64,000 nucleotides of DNA, from contig NZ_WBOS01000020.1 in the NCBI RefSeq assembly GCF_008923245.1, forward strand, positions 1 to 64,000. Reading direction: 5' to 3'. Below the pieces are notes generated by a model. It ran no database searches and had not been told where the DNA came from. It was given only the letters and a program-made list of their open reading frames with translations. Positions 52,931 to 60,812 of the stretch are shown piece after piece; the stretch's first letter is position 1; every line of letters begins with the position of its first letter. The stretch comes from Cytobacillus depressus (GTDB taxonomy: Bacteria > Bacillota > Bacilli > Bacillales > Cytobacillaceae). The position numbers were made by a program, and so were the translations under genes.

Positions 52931-53676
52931 TGATGAAAAGATTTAAGTGTTTAGTAGCCTATGATGGAACCTTATTCTCCGGCTATCAAGTGCAGCCGAA
53001 TAAGCGGACAGTGCAAGGAGAATTAGAGAATGCCTTGCAAAAGCTTCATAAAGGAACAGAAGTAAAGGTTACCGCTTCCGGCAGAACTGATGCAGGAGTG
53101 CATGCAAAAAGGCAGGTTATTCATTTTGAATCAGAATTGAATATTCCACTCCCGAAATGGGATATTGCCCTCAATTCAATTTTGCCTGATGATATTGCCA
53201 TTATGAGCACGGAAGAAGCATCAAGCGACTTCCATGCTCGGTTTGATGCGAAGGGGAAGGAATATCGTTATTTTTTGACCCTTTCCGCAAAGAGAGATCC
53301 GTTCACAAGGAACTATGCCTATCAGTATCCATATTCTTTGAATATACCTGCTATGAAGGAAGCAGCAGGCTATCTGATCGGCACTCATGACTTTACAAGT
53401 TTTTGTTCAGCGAAGACAGAAGTAGAGGATAAGATTCGGGAAGTAAGAGAAATTGAATTGATAGAGGATCGGGGTTCACTTGTATTCCGATTTGTTGGCA
53501 ATGGCTTTCTTTATAATATGGTCAGGATTTTAGTTGGCACTTTACTAGAGGTTGGTTCTGGAGAAAGAGCCCCAGATTCTATGATCGATATTTTAGAGAA
53601 GAAAGATCGGTCTTTTGCAGGTAAAACTGCTCCGGCTCATGGGTTGTATTTGTGGAATGTTCATTATTTAGATTAA
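52930..53676 (+). CDS. truA: tRNA pseudouridine synthase A
   Basis: TruA makes pseudouridine at positions 38-40 in tRNA anticodon arms. The 248 residues have the catalytic aspartate in GRTDAGVHA (about 51-59), and FRFVGNGFLYNMVRILVGTLLEVG. Two adjacent ATGs exist; the first overlaps the ecfT stop. Position before rplM-rpsI is conserved in Bacillus. Confidence 0.96.
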   Translation: MMKRFKCLVAYDGTLFSGYQVQPNKRTVQGELENALQKLHKGTEVKVTASGRTDAGVHAKRQVIHFESELNIPLPKWDIALNSILPDDIAIMSTEEASSDFHARFDAKGKEYRYFLTLSAKRDPFTRNYAYQYPYSLNIPAMKEAAGYLIGTHDFTSFCSAKTEVEDKIREVREIELIEDRGSLVFRFVGNGFLYNMVRILVGTLLEVGSGERAPDSMIDILEKKDRSFAGKTAPAHGLYLWNVHYLD

Positions 53677-53774
53677 AGTTTTTTTCAAATTCCTGTAAGA
53701 ACCACGCGGTGGCGTTGTGATGCACTTTTTATGAGCAATTTTTTCAAAACAACTAAACCTGGTGTAACATTTTA

Positions 53775-53803
53775 TTGACATTAGCTGTATAAAAGTGTAT
53801 CAT
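53775..53803 (+). promoter_or_regulatory. SigA promoter of rplM-rpsI
   Basis: TTGACA (53775-53780) and TATCAT (53798-53803) are 17 bases apart, with TG just before the -10 box. About 105 bases of leader follow to rplM. Confidence 0.88.
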
Positions 53804-53805
53804 AG

Positions 53806-53905
53806 CAAAGGTATTGTTATTAAAACCACGATAAGCCCCGGAACTTATTGTGTCTAAGATAAATGAAACCAATGAATTTAAGAAGATGGAATTTTTAGGA
53901 GGGAA
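53806..53905 (+). promoter_or_regulatory. Probable L13 leader
   Basis: The stretch between the promoter and rplM (AAGGTATTG, CCCCGGAACTTATTGTG) is in the position of the Firmicutes L13 leader and looks like it from memory. L13 would bind it to limit its own operon. A covariance search was not possible here. Confidence 0.5.
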
Positions 53906-53909
53906 AATC

Positions 53910-54347
53910 ATGCGTACAACGTTTATGGCGAATGCAAACACTATCGAGCGTAAATGGTACGTGGTTGATGCAGAAGGCAAAACTTTAGGTCGTCTTGCTA
54001 GTGAAGTTGCATCAATTCTACGTGGTAAACATAAACCAACTTTTACACCACATGTTGACACTGGTGATCATGTAATTATTCTTAATGCAGCTAAGATCGA
54101 ATTAACTGGTAATAAATTAAATGACAAAATTTACTACCGCCACACAAACCATCCAGGTGGTTTAAAACAAAGAACTGCTAATGAAATGCGTACGAACTAT
54201 CCTGAGAGAATGTTAGAGCTTGCTATTAAAGGCATGCTTCCAAAGAACACTCTTGGTCGTCAAATGTTCAAGAAATTACACGTATATGCTGGCGCTGAAC
54301 ATAAGCAGCAAGCACAACAACCTGAAGTTTACGAACTTCGTGGATAA
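53910..54347 (+). CDS. rplM: Ribosomal protein L13
   Basis: L13 is an early 50S assembly protein. The 145 residues start MRTTFMANANTIERKWYVVD and contain DAEGKTLGRLAS and NHPGGLK. The ATG at 53910 has AGGAGGG upstream; a longer frame that begins in the leader is rejected. Confidence 0.97.
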   Translation: MRTTFMANANTIERKWYVVDAEGKTLGRLASEVASILRGKHKPTFTPHVDTGDHVIILNAAKIELTGNKLNDKIYYRHTNHPGGLKQRTANEMRTNYPERMLELAIKGMLPKNTLGRQMFKKLHVYAGAEHKQQAQQPEVYELRG

Positions 54348-54368
54348 TTTTTAGGGGAGGTTATTAAC

Positions 54369-54761
54369 TTGGCACAGGTTCAATATATTGGCACTGGTCG
54401 TCGTAAGAGCTCCGTTGCGCGAGTTCGTTTAGTACCAGGCGATGGCAAAATCATTATCAATGGTCGTGAAATCGAAAACTACATTCCATTTGCAGCTTTA
54501 CGCGCAGTTGTAAACCAACCGCTAGTAGCTACTGAAACTCAAGGTAGCTATGACATTCATGTAAATGTAAATGGTGGAGGCTACACTGGTCAAGCTGGCG
54601 CAATCCGCCACGGTATCGCTCGTGCGTTACTTCAAGCTGATCCAGAATACCGTCCAACATTAAAAGCTGCTGGTCTATTAACACGTGACGCTCGTATGAA
54701 AGAACGTAAAAAATACGGTCTTAAAGGCGCTCGTCGTGCACCTCAGTTCTCAAAACGTTAA
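54369..54761 (+). CDS. rpsI: Ribosomal protein S9
   Basis: S9 has a basic C-terminal tail that touches P-site tRNA. The 130 residues run from AQVQYIGTGRRKSSVARVRL to RRAPQFSKR. It starts with TTG behind GGGGAGG. The operon ends here; the conserved neighbour ybaK lies about 7.6 kb further on, after an accessory block. Confidence 0.96.
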   Translation: MAQVQYIGTGRRKSSVARVRLVPGDGKIIINGREIENYIPFAALRAVVNQPLVATETQGSYDIHVNVNGGGYTGQAGAIRHGIARALLQADPEYRPTLKAAGLLTRDARMKERKKYGLKGARRAPQFSKR

Positions 54762-54775
54762 TTATTGCGTTCAAA

Positions 54776-54808
54776 AACTCTCAACCAATTTGGTTGGGGG
54801 TTTTTTTG
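54776..54808 (+). terminator. Terminator after rpsI
   Basis: A stem CTCTCAACCAA with TTGGTTGGGGG is followed by TTTTTTT. A strong intrinsic terminator for rplM-rpsI. Confidence 0.92.
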
Positions 54809-54823
54809 TTTATTTTGGAAAAG

Positions 54824-55101
54824 CTTTGGCTTGTTAATAGTTTCATTTCCCGTGAGTAGGTAAACTGTTGGTTTACGGTAAAAGGAATGTAGTGCCATTG
54901 CCTGAAGATGAGAAAAAGGGCGTTCCACGGTAAAAGAAATGTAGTGCCATTACCCGTAGTTGGGTAAAAAGCTGTCCAGCGGTAAAAGGAGGGGCCCTCC
55001 ATTGCTCGTGGCCGAGAAAAAAGGAATACCGCGGTAAAAGGGATTGCGCTCCATTTCCCGCGATCGAGGAAAAAGGTGAACCGCGGTAAAAGGGAAAGGC
55101 C
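54824..55101. repeat. 52-bp tandem repeat array
   Basis: The word CGGTAAAAG begins at 54876, 54928, 54980, 55032 and 55084, an exact 52-base period; a weaker copy precedes the first and the last is partial. Each full copy contains two short inverted repeats whose bases differ between copies but stay paired (AATG/CATT, GGAGG/CCTCC, GGA/TCC; TTACCC/GGGTAA, CTCG/CGAG, TTTCC/GGAAA). It lies at the 3' end of the NERD gene and after rpsI. A 52-base period is not a multiple of three, so the open frames on the minus strand here are probably by chance. Confidence 0.85.
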
Positions 55102-55156
55102 AGAGAGAGAGGCCAATAATAAGCATAATCGCCATAGGCCACTCATAAAAGGCGGT

Positions 55157-56068
55157 TTACACAAAGTATCTTAGATGACTTTCACCCACTGATCTAAGGT
55201 TTTGAATTAGAATCCTTCTGATTGTTTTTTTAGATTTAATCACTTTGCACCATTCATGAACTCGTGTAGTGGTCAATTTCTTATCAGGAAAAAGAGTCTT
55301 CAATTCTTCAACATTACGTAGAACCGCAGAGTTAACATCTTCCACACAAGAACATTTATCACATACTATTTTCTTTTCCGCAATAACAGCAACTTCATAA
55401 GAATAACAGCTTATACAACTAATTCCCTTTTTCAGATGCTCATAATTATAAGTTGGCAAACGGGTATAGGGGGATTCGGTTTGATGCAATGAGATTAAAA
55501 GGTCAGCAAGCTTCTTGTGCTGATTACTAAGTTTTGAAGTCATCTCATTTAATGTTTTATTAAAACGATTAAGCTGCGTTGGTAAAATCATAGAAGTGTT
55601 TAATGGGGCTTGATATAAGGTGAACTCGGGGTTTACAAAAGTAACGTAGCCTTCTATTGGCTGATGTATCCCATGGAATTTTAGTAACGATCGGAGTAAT
55701 GTCATACTACGCTTTAACTGGTCCAATGGGTTAGTTATTTCATAGTTTGATGAGACTCGGCGGAATACTTCCGGATCATAATGATAATCACCTTCATAAT
55801 TTTTTATTTCGATAGGGAAAATTGTATTTTGAGAAATAATTAAAGTATCGATTTGAAAAACGGAGCGGTTAAACTCGAAGCATAAATCATTTAAAATATA
55901 CACATCACATTGAAGTTTTGCCGTTAATTGATCAAAAATTGCTTCTCCTTGATAACCTTTTTCAAGGTTTAAATAATGCTTTCTATCTTTTGCTGGCAAA
56001 TTCATTCGGATGTTTAAAGATCTTAGAATTTCTAATTCATTGGACACAGCACGAGGTTTTAAATACAT
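55157..56068 (-). CDS. NERD-domain protein with C-terminal zinc ribbon
   Basis: NERD is a nuclease-related domain of unknown physiological role, often in proteins thought to process DNA. The first half (about 30-150) has the fold's GYQGEAIFDQL, FQIDTLIIS and PIEIKNYEGDYHY motifs, with the acidic and lysine residues (D, E-x-K) expected for a nuclease-type site. Two CxxC pairs (CISC and CDKC, about 220-240) suggest a zinc ribbon. I use the second ATG (56068) because GGAG touches the first, at 56080. It is the only clear minus-strand gene and converges on rpsI. Function not assigned. Confidence 0.8.
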   Translation of the reverse strand: MYLKPRAVSNELEILRSLNIRMNLPAKDRKHYLNLEKGYQGEAIFDQLTAKLQCDVYILNDLCFEFNRSVFQIDTLIISQNTIFPIEIKNYEGDYHYDPEVFRRVSSNYEITNPLDQLKRSMTLLRSLLKFHGIHQPIEGYVTFVNPEFTLYQAPLNTSMILPTQLNRFNKTLNEMTSKLSNQHKKLADLLISLHQTESPYTRLPTYNYEHLKKGISCISCYSYEVAVIAEKKIVCDKCSCVEDVNSAVLRNVEELKTLFPDKKLTTTRVHEWCKVIKSKKTIRRILIQNLRSVGESHLRYFV

Positions 56069-56080
56069 AAATACCTTCAT

Positions 56081-56409
56081 CTCCTGTCAATAAATAGTTG
56101 TGATTAGATATGAATATGTTTTAAAGGGAGTTAATAGAAAGTGGATTTATGAAGGGGGAATTAACTTTCCATTGGTGCAATATAATTGAGGGGCCTTTAT
56201 AGCAAAGCGATTTTTTATTTCGGATGGATAGATACTCAAACAAGAGGAATTAAAAAGTACAGGCATACCTGCTAGCAAGTGCGATAACTTTAATTAATTA
56301 TACACAATCCAGCATAACTTTTGGACTATAAAGTGTCCCAAGTAGGAAATATGATTTTATAAATCCAACGGAAGTATATGATTAAAACATAACTATATAA
56401 AATCTACTA
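56081..56409. other. Gene-free AT-rich region before an orphan terminator
   Basis: No gene or RNA family is recognised in this stretch. A TATAAT at 56181 has no convincing -35 partner. It separates the divergent NERD gene and sigma-54 activator and presumably contains their upstream control regions. Confidence 0.4.
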
Positions 56410-56448
56410 GGCTCTCGGCCCTTCAGGGGTGTTAAGAGCCTTTTTTAT
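56410..56448 (+). terminator. Terminator upstream of the sigma-54 activator
   Basis: GGCTCT pairs with AGAGCC around an inner CCC-ttca-GGG, followed by TTTTTT. It faces the + strand, yet no gene precedes it on that strand for 1.6 kb, so it ends an unknown short transcript or attenuates one entering the activator gene. Confidence 0.75.
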
Positions 56449-56470
56449 TTTTCTATTCAAAAACAAATAT

Positions 56471-56560
56471 ATTATTCAAAATTGTATAAAAATTGCTCGG
56501 CATTTGATATAACTAGAGAATAAGGTAACTTTGCTCATCGATTATTCATTTTTGAATAAT
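56471..56560 (+). promoter_or_regulatory. Candidate operator or enhancer: ATTATTCA sites
   Basis: ATTATTCA occurs at 56471-56478, and again as a perfect inverted repeat ATTATTCA-tttt-TGAATAAT at 56541-56560, 37 bases before the activator start. A related TTGAATAA stands just before the sigma-54 promoter (57966-57973). It may be the binding site of the neighbouring activator, used for self-control or as an enhancer. Confidence 0.5.
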
Positions 56561-56596
56561 TAATGAACGATGAATAGCGGAAAAGGAGGAACTTAT

Positions 56597-57973
56597 TTGA
56601 CAGATGAAAAAAAAGTTTGGAATGAAAATGAAGCGATTCTTCACTCTCTGCAAGACGATATTTTAGTGACGAATACAGATGGCATTATTTTAAAGGTTAG
56701 TGAAGCAACAGAGGCGATATACAATATGAAATCAAAGGAGATGGTGGGGCGTTCGGTTTATGAACTTGAAAATGAGGGCGTGTTTACTCCGCTTTTAACC
56801 CCGATGGTTATTAAGGAAAAAAAGAAAATTACGTTTGTGCAAACAACTATGGAGGGAAAGAAGCTGCTTGTGACGGGGATTCCCGTATTCGACCCAGATC
56901 ATAATCTTGTTCGCATCGTCAGTTATTCTCATGATGTGACAGAGCTGCTCAACATGAAAAAATACTTAACTGACATGGAAGATGAGATGGAGAGAGTGAA
57001 AGGTGAATTAGAAATGCTTCGAAACCTTCATTATACAGACGGCATGATTGCCACATGTGACGAAATGAAAAAGGTTTTGCATTTAGCCTTACAGGTGGCT
57101 GAAATCGATGTTAATGTACTGCTGCTTGGTGAATCGGGAGTGGGGAAATCTCACATTGCTAAATTTATTCATAAAAAGAGTAATCGAAACAAGGGGCCTT
57201 TTATTGAAGTCAATTGCGGAGCGATCCCCGAGTCGCTTTTTGAGGCAGAGTTTTTCGGATATGAGTCAGGCTCCTTTACAGGTGCAAATGCGAAAGGAAA
57301 GGTCGGGTTGGCCGAGTTAGCCGAGGGCGGAACGCTGTTTCTGGATGAGATTGGGGAGCTGTCTTTAGCCAATCAAGTAAAAATTCTTAAGTTTATTCAA
57401 GAGAAACAGTTTTATCGTGTTGGCGGGACAAAATTGCGGACAGCAGATTTTCGATTGCTTGCTGCAACGAATAGAAATTTAGAGGAAGCGGTAGAGAATG
57501 GCACGTTTAGAAAAGATCTTTTCTTCCGTTTAAATGTTGTCCCAATTACGATTCCCCCTTTAAGGAAGCGTCCGACAGACATTATTCCCTTACTGGATTA
57601 CTTTCTGAAGTATTTTTCGGATAAATATAATCGCCCCCGCAGTTTAGATGAAGGGGTTATTCACGTATTGTTATCCCATGAATGGAGGGGAAATGTCCGC
57701 GAGCTGATCAACTTAATGGAAAGGCTTGTCGTCACCTCGTCCAAGCAACTGATTGAGATGGAGAACTTGCCTCCTCATTACCGGAAATCAGTTTCAGATG
57801 TTTCATCCTTTGATGCTGGGAAACGGTCACTTGCAGAGATATTGGAAAATGTGGAAAAGCAAGTACTTATCCATGCGAGACAACGTTATAAAACAACGAC
57901 GCAAATGGCTAAAGTGTTAGGTATTAGTCAGCCATCTGTCGTCAGGAAAATCAGAAAATATGGAATTGAATAA
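56597..57973 (+). CDS. PAS-domain sigma-54 dependent transcriptional activator
   Basis: A bacterial enhancer-binding protein that should open sigma-54 (SigL) promoters using ATP. In the 458 residues a PAS sensor (about 14-120) precedes a short coiled segment, then an AAA+ domain with Walker A GESGVGKS (about 178-185), the sigma-54 contact loop as GSFTGA (about 225-230, A to S change), Walker B LFLDEIGE, and the arginine-finger region. A Fis-type helix-turn-helix ends the protein (TTTQMAKVLGISQPSVVRKIRK). TTG at 56597 is chosen, with AAAGGAGG seven bases upstream. It lies directly before a -24/-12 promoter. Confidence 0.92.
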   Translation: MTDEKKVWNENEAILHSLQDDILVTNTDGIILKVSEATEAIYNMKSKEMVGRSVYELENEGVFTPLLTPMVIKEKKKITFVQTTMEGKKLLVTGIPVFDPDHNLVRIVSYSHDVTELLNMKKYLTDMEDEMERVKGELEMLRNLHYTDGMIATCDEMKKVLHLALQVAEIDVNVLLLGESGVGKSHIAKFIHKKSNRNKGPFIEVNCGAIPESLFEAEFFGYESGSFTGANAKGKVGLAELAEGGTLFLDEIGELSLANQVKILKFIQEKQFYRVGGTKLRTADFRLLAATNRNLEEAVENGTFRKDLFFRLNVVPITIPPLRKRPTDIIPLLDYFLKYFSDKYNRPRSLDEGVIHVLLSHEWRGNVRELINLMERLVVTSSKQLIEMENLPPHYRKSVSDVSSFDAGKRSLAEILENVEKQVLIHARQRYKTTTQMAKVLGISQPSVVRKIRKYGIE

Positions 57974-57976
57974 AAA

Positions 57977-57992
57977 TGGCACAAAACTTGCA
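57977..57992 (+). promoter_or_regulatory. Sigma-54 promoter (-24/-12)
   Basis: TGGCAC-aaaac-TTGCA matches the sigma-54 consensus TGGCAC-N5-TTGCW, with the required GG and GC ten bases apart. It lies four bases after the activator's stop codon and about 50 bases before the lipoprotein gene, so the downstream four-gene unit is probably sigma-54 controlled. Confidence 0.93.
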
Positions 57993-58044
57993 AAGTAATT
58001 AGTTAAGAAAAAACTTATTGTTTCTATCAAAGGGGGAAGTTTTG

Positions 58045-59043
58045 ATGAAGAAATGGTTGATGATTGTATGTTCGGTAATGCTCCTTATTGCGTTAACTGC
58101 TTGCGGAAAAGAAGAAGCATCGAAAAATACTGGGAGTGAAAAGTCTGCGCAGCCGTTAAAAGTAACACTGCCGACTTGGACAGGATATGGACCGCTATTT
58201 TTAGCGAAGGAAAAGGGCTTTTTCGAAAAAAATGGGGTAAATGTTGAGCTTTCTATTATTGAAGGATTGGGCGAACGGAAGCAAGCACTTGCAGGTGGAA
58301 AAATCGATGGGATGGCAACGGCTTTAGATGTACAAGTAACATTAGCAGCTTCGGATATCCCTGTACAAGTAGTTTGGCTGTTAGATGATTCATATGGTGG
58401 AGATGGAATTCTAGTTAAAAATGATATTCAGGATGTAAAAGATTTAAAAGGGAAACAAGTTGCATTTGAAGTTGGTTCTACAAGCCATATGCTTGCCTTA
58501 ACAGCATTAAAGCAAGGCGGATTAACGGAGAACGATATTGAGGTAGTGCAAATGTCCGCAGGGGATGCTGGTGCTGCGTTTGCAGCGGGGAAAGTAGATG
58601 CAGCTGTTACATGGGAGCCTTGGTTAACAAAGGGTGCTGAAGCGAATGGGAAGGTTCTGTTAACGACTAAAGATCTCCCAGGGATCATCGTTGATACAAT
58701 CAGCTTTAAAGAAGATGTGATTAAAAACCGTCCAGATGATGTCAAAGCATTTGTGAAGGCAATGGGAGAGGCGATGGATTTTTGGAAAGAGAATAAAAAA
58801 GAAGCAAATGAAATGATGGCGAAAGGCTTAAACATTGATGTAGCGGAATTCGAAGCGACGGAAACTGGCTTGAAATTCATGACAAAAGAGGACAACGAAA
58901 AACTATTTGGCTCAGAAAGCAACAAAGGGTCTATCTATCAGTCGACGGAAAGTGCTATTAAATTTTACAAAGAGCAAAAGTTGATTGATAAAGAGCCGAA
59001 AGCGGAAGATGTCATTAATGGGAGCTTTGTATCGAATCAATAA
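58045..59043 (+). CDS. ABC transporter substrate-binding lipoprotein (SsuA/TauA/NMT1 type)
   Basis: Extracellular solute receptor anchored to the membrane. The 332 residues start with a signal peptide and a lipobox LTAC (Cys20), then the periplasmic-binding fold with PTWTGYGPLFLAKEKGFFEKNG near 40-65, GGKIDGMATAL and GKVDAAVTWEPWL, features of the nitrate/sulfonate/taurine/THI5-like group. ATG at 58045 follows GGGGGAAG; a longer frame starting at a TTG is rejected. First gene of the sigma-54 unit. Substrate unknown; an amino or sulfonate compound is most plausible. Confidence 0.88.
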   Translation: MKKWLMIVCSVMLLIALTACGKEEASKNTGSEKSAQPLKVTLPTWTGYGPLFLAKEKGFFEKNGVNVELSIIEGLGERKQALAGGKIDGMATALDVQVTLAASDIPVQVVWLLDDSYGGDGILVKNDIQDVKDLKGKQVAFEVGSTSHMLALTALKQGGLTENDIEVVQMSAGDAGAAFAAGKVDAAVTWEPWLTKGAEANGKVLLTTKDLPGIIVDTISFKEDVIKNRPDDVKAFVKAMGEAMDFWKENKKEANEMMAKGLNIDVAEFEATETGLKFMTKEDNEKLFGSESNKGSIYQSTESAIKFYKEQKLIDKEPKAEDVINGSFVSNQ

Positions 59044-59062
59044 GCGAAAAGGCAAAAGTGCT

Positions 59063-59087
59063 AAGGGGCATAATCATATTGCCTCTT
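59063..59087 (+). other. Hairpin between lipoprotein and permease genes
   Basis: AAGGGGCA (59063-59070) pairs with TGCCTCTT (59080-59087), with one G-T pair. Such stems after the receptor gene often protect its mRNA so that more receptor than permease is made. Confidence 0.5.
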
Positions 59088-59130
59088 TAGTCACTCCATT
59101 TAGGCTTATTGGATAGGGGGATAAAAAAAG

Positions 59131-59925
59131 ATGGGAAATTTGTTTACTCCTAAAAAAGAAATACCAAAAACGATTTATACGTCGGCGGGGTTTTTAATAT
59201 TTGTTCTTGTTTTTGGGATCTGGTCAGCATTGAGCTATGGCGGGATTGTGAATCCCTTATTTTTACCTACGCCTACGAAGGTGTTGGCAACGGCCGTCGA
59301 TTTATTTGTCAATGGCAATATCTTGACTGATATTGGGATCAGCTTCTCTAGAGTTCTGGCGGGATTTCTCATTGCGGCCATCATTGGGATACCTTTAGGG
59401 ATTCTTATGGGGTCCTTGCGAATCATGGAAGGAGCCTTTGAACCAATTATTGGTTTTATTCGCTATATGCCTGCATCCGCATTTATTCCGTTATTAATTT
59501 TATGGATTGGTCTCGGTGAAACAGAAAAAATGTCGGTTATTTTCTTAGGAACGTTTTTTCAGCTGACGCTTATGGTAATGGATGTAACAAAAAACGTCCA
59601 AAACGATTTAATTGATGTTTCTTATACGCTTGGGGCTAAAAAAGGTCAAATTTTTAGCAAAGTCATTTTGCCAGCTTCCTTGCCGGGAATTATCGATACG
59701 CTTCGTATCACATTTGGCTGGGCATGGACGTATTTAGTCGTTGCAGAAATTGTCGGGGCATCCAGTGGTTTAGGATACATGATTATGCAGGCTTCCCGTT
59801 TTCTAAAGCCAGACAAAATTATCGTCGGGATTTTGATTATTGGTTTACTAGGGCTGCTGACAGATTTATTATTTAAAGCCATTTACCGAGCCTCGTTTTC
59901 TTGGATGAGAAAGGATGGTTACTAA
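59131..59925 (+). CDS. ABC transporter permease (SsuC/TauC type)
   Basis: The membrane part of the importer. The 264 residues have about six membrane segments and the ATPase-contact EAA loop (DVSYTLGAKKGQIFSKVILPASLPGI, about 152-177). GGGGG stands before the ATG. It overlaps the ATPase frame at its 3' end if the earlier ATPase start is used. Works with the receptor and ATPase next to it. Confidence 0.9.
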   Translation: MGNLFTPKKEIPKTIYTSAGFLIFVLVFGIWSALSYGGIVNPLFLPTPTKVLATAVDLFVNGNILTDIGISFSRVLAGFLIAAIIGIPLGILMGSLRIMEGAFEPIIGFIRYMPASAFIPLLILWIGLGETEKMSVIFLGTFFQLTLMVMDVTKNVQNDLIDVSYTLGAKKGQIFSKVILPASLPGIIDTLRITFGWAWTYLVVAEIVGASSGLGYMIMQASRFLKPDKIIVGILIIGLLGLLTDLLFKAIYRASFSWMRKDGY

Positions 59926-59926
59926 T

Positions 59927-60763
59927 ATGGGAACGCCGCAATTAGAACACAGTGAAGAGGGAAGATTGGATTCGAAGTTGCCGACAACAAAAACACCGAA
60001 GCTCGAAATAAGAGATGTCGGGAAAATTTTTAAAACGAAGAGCGGGGAAACAACCGCACTGGAAAAAACCTCTTTTACGATTGAAGATGGGGAGTTCGTG
60101 ACCATTTTAGGACCATCGGGATGTGGAAAGTCAACGGTTTTGCGTATCGTAGCAGGCCTGGAGGAATCAACATCAGGGCAAGTTCTCCTTGATGGGAAGG
60201 AAATTAACGGGCCAGGTCCTGACCGAGGCATGGTCTTTCAATCGTACACATTATATCCGTGGCTAACGGTGAAAGAGAATATTACTTTCGGATTAAAGCT
60301 GAAGGGCGTCCCACAAAAAGAACGAGATGATGTAGCACGACATTATTTACAATTAATTGATTTAGAAGGGTTTGAGATGCACTACCCAATTCAATTATCG
60401 GGCGGGATGAAACAGCGTGTAGCAATTGCTCGCGCGTTAGCAAATGACCCGAAAATTTTATTAATGGATGAGCCATTTGGTGCGCTCGATGCCCAAACGA
60501 GAAATATTATGCAGGAAGTGCTTCTAAAAGCATGGGAAGAGTCGAAAAAGACCATTTTATTTATCACTCATGATGTTGAAGAATCCATCTTTTTAGCGGA
60601 TTCCGTATATGTTATGACAGCAAGGCCAGGGCGTTTAAAGAAAAAGGTTCCGATCACACTTGATAGACCTAGGGAGTTTAGCGTGAAAGGAACAGCAGAG
60701 TTTGGAGCATACAAAGAGGAATTATTGACGCTTATTCGAGAAGAAAGTTTAAAGATTAAATGA
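59927..60763 (+). CDS. ABC transporter ATPase (SsuB/TauB type)
   Basis: The energy subunit of the importer. The 278 residues have Walker A GPSGCGKST, Q-loop MVFQSYTLYPW, signature LSGGMKQRVAIARAL, Walker B LLMDEPFGALD and the H-loop THDVEES. A 30-residue extension precedes the domain. Of two in-frame ATGs, 59927 is preferred because AAGGA touches the earlier one at 59915. The closest groups import sulfonates, taurine, nitrate or thiamine precursors. Confidence 0.9.
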   Translation: MGTPQLEHSEEGRLDSKLPTTKTPKLEIRDVGKIFKTKSGETTALEKTSFTIEDGEFVTILGPSGCGKSTVLRIVAGLEESTSGQVLLDGKEINGPGPDRGMVFQSYTLYPWLTVKENITFGLKLKGVPQKERDDVARHYLQLIDLEGFEMHYPIQLSGGMKQRVAIARALANDPKILLMDEPFGALDAQTRNIMQEVLLKAWEESKKTILFITHDVEESIFLADSVYVMTARPGRLKKKVPITLDRPREFSVKGTAEFGAYKEELLTLIREESLKIK

Positions 60764-60812
60764 CAGCTTTATTTTGAAGAATCCAATTAGAATAAATGTG
60801 GAGGTCAACGTT

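Noticed and set aside
54824..55101. CRISPR array
   Set aside because: The repeats are contiguous, diverged, and lack unique spacers; no cas gene is present.
54781..55164. Minus-strand open frames of 60 to 127 codons within the 52-bp array
   Set aside because: The repeat period is not a multiple of three, no ribosome site or family match exists, and several overlapping frames are open at once, as expected from a low-stop repeat.
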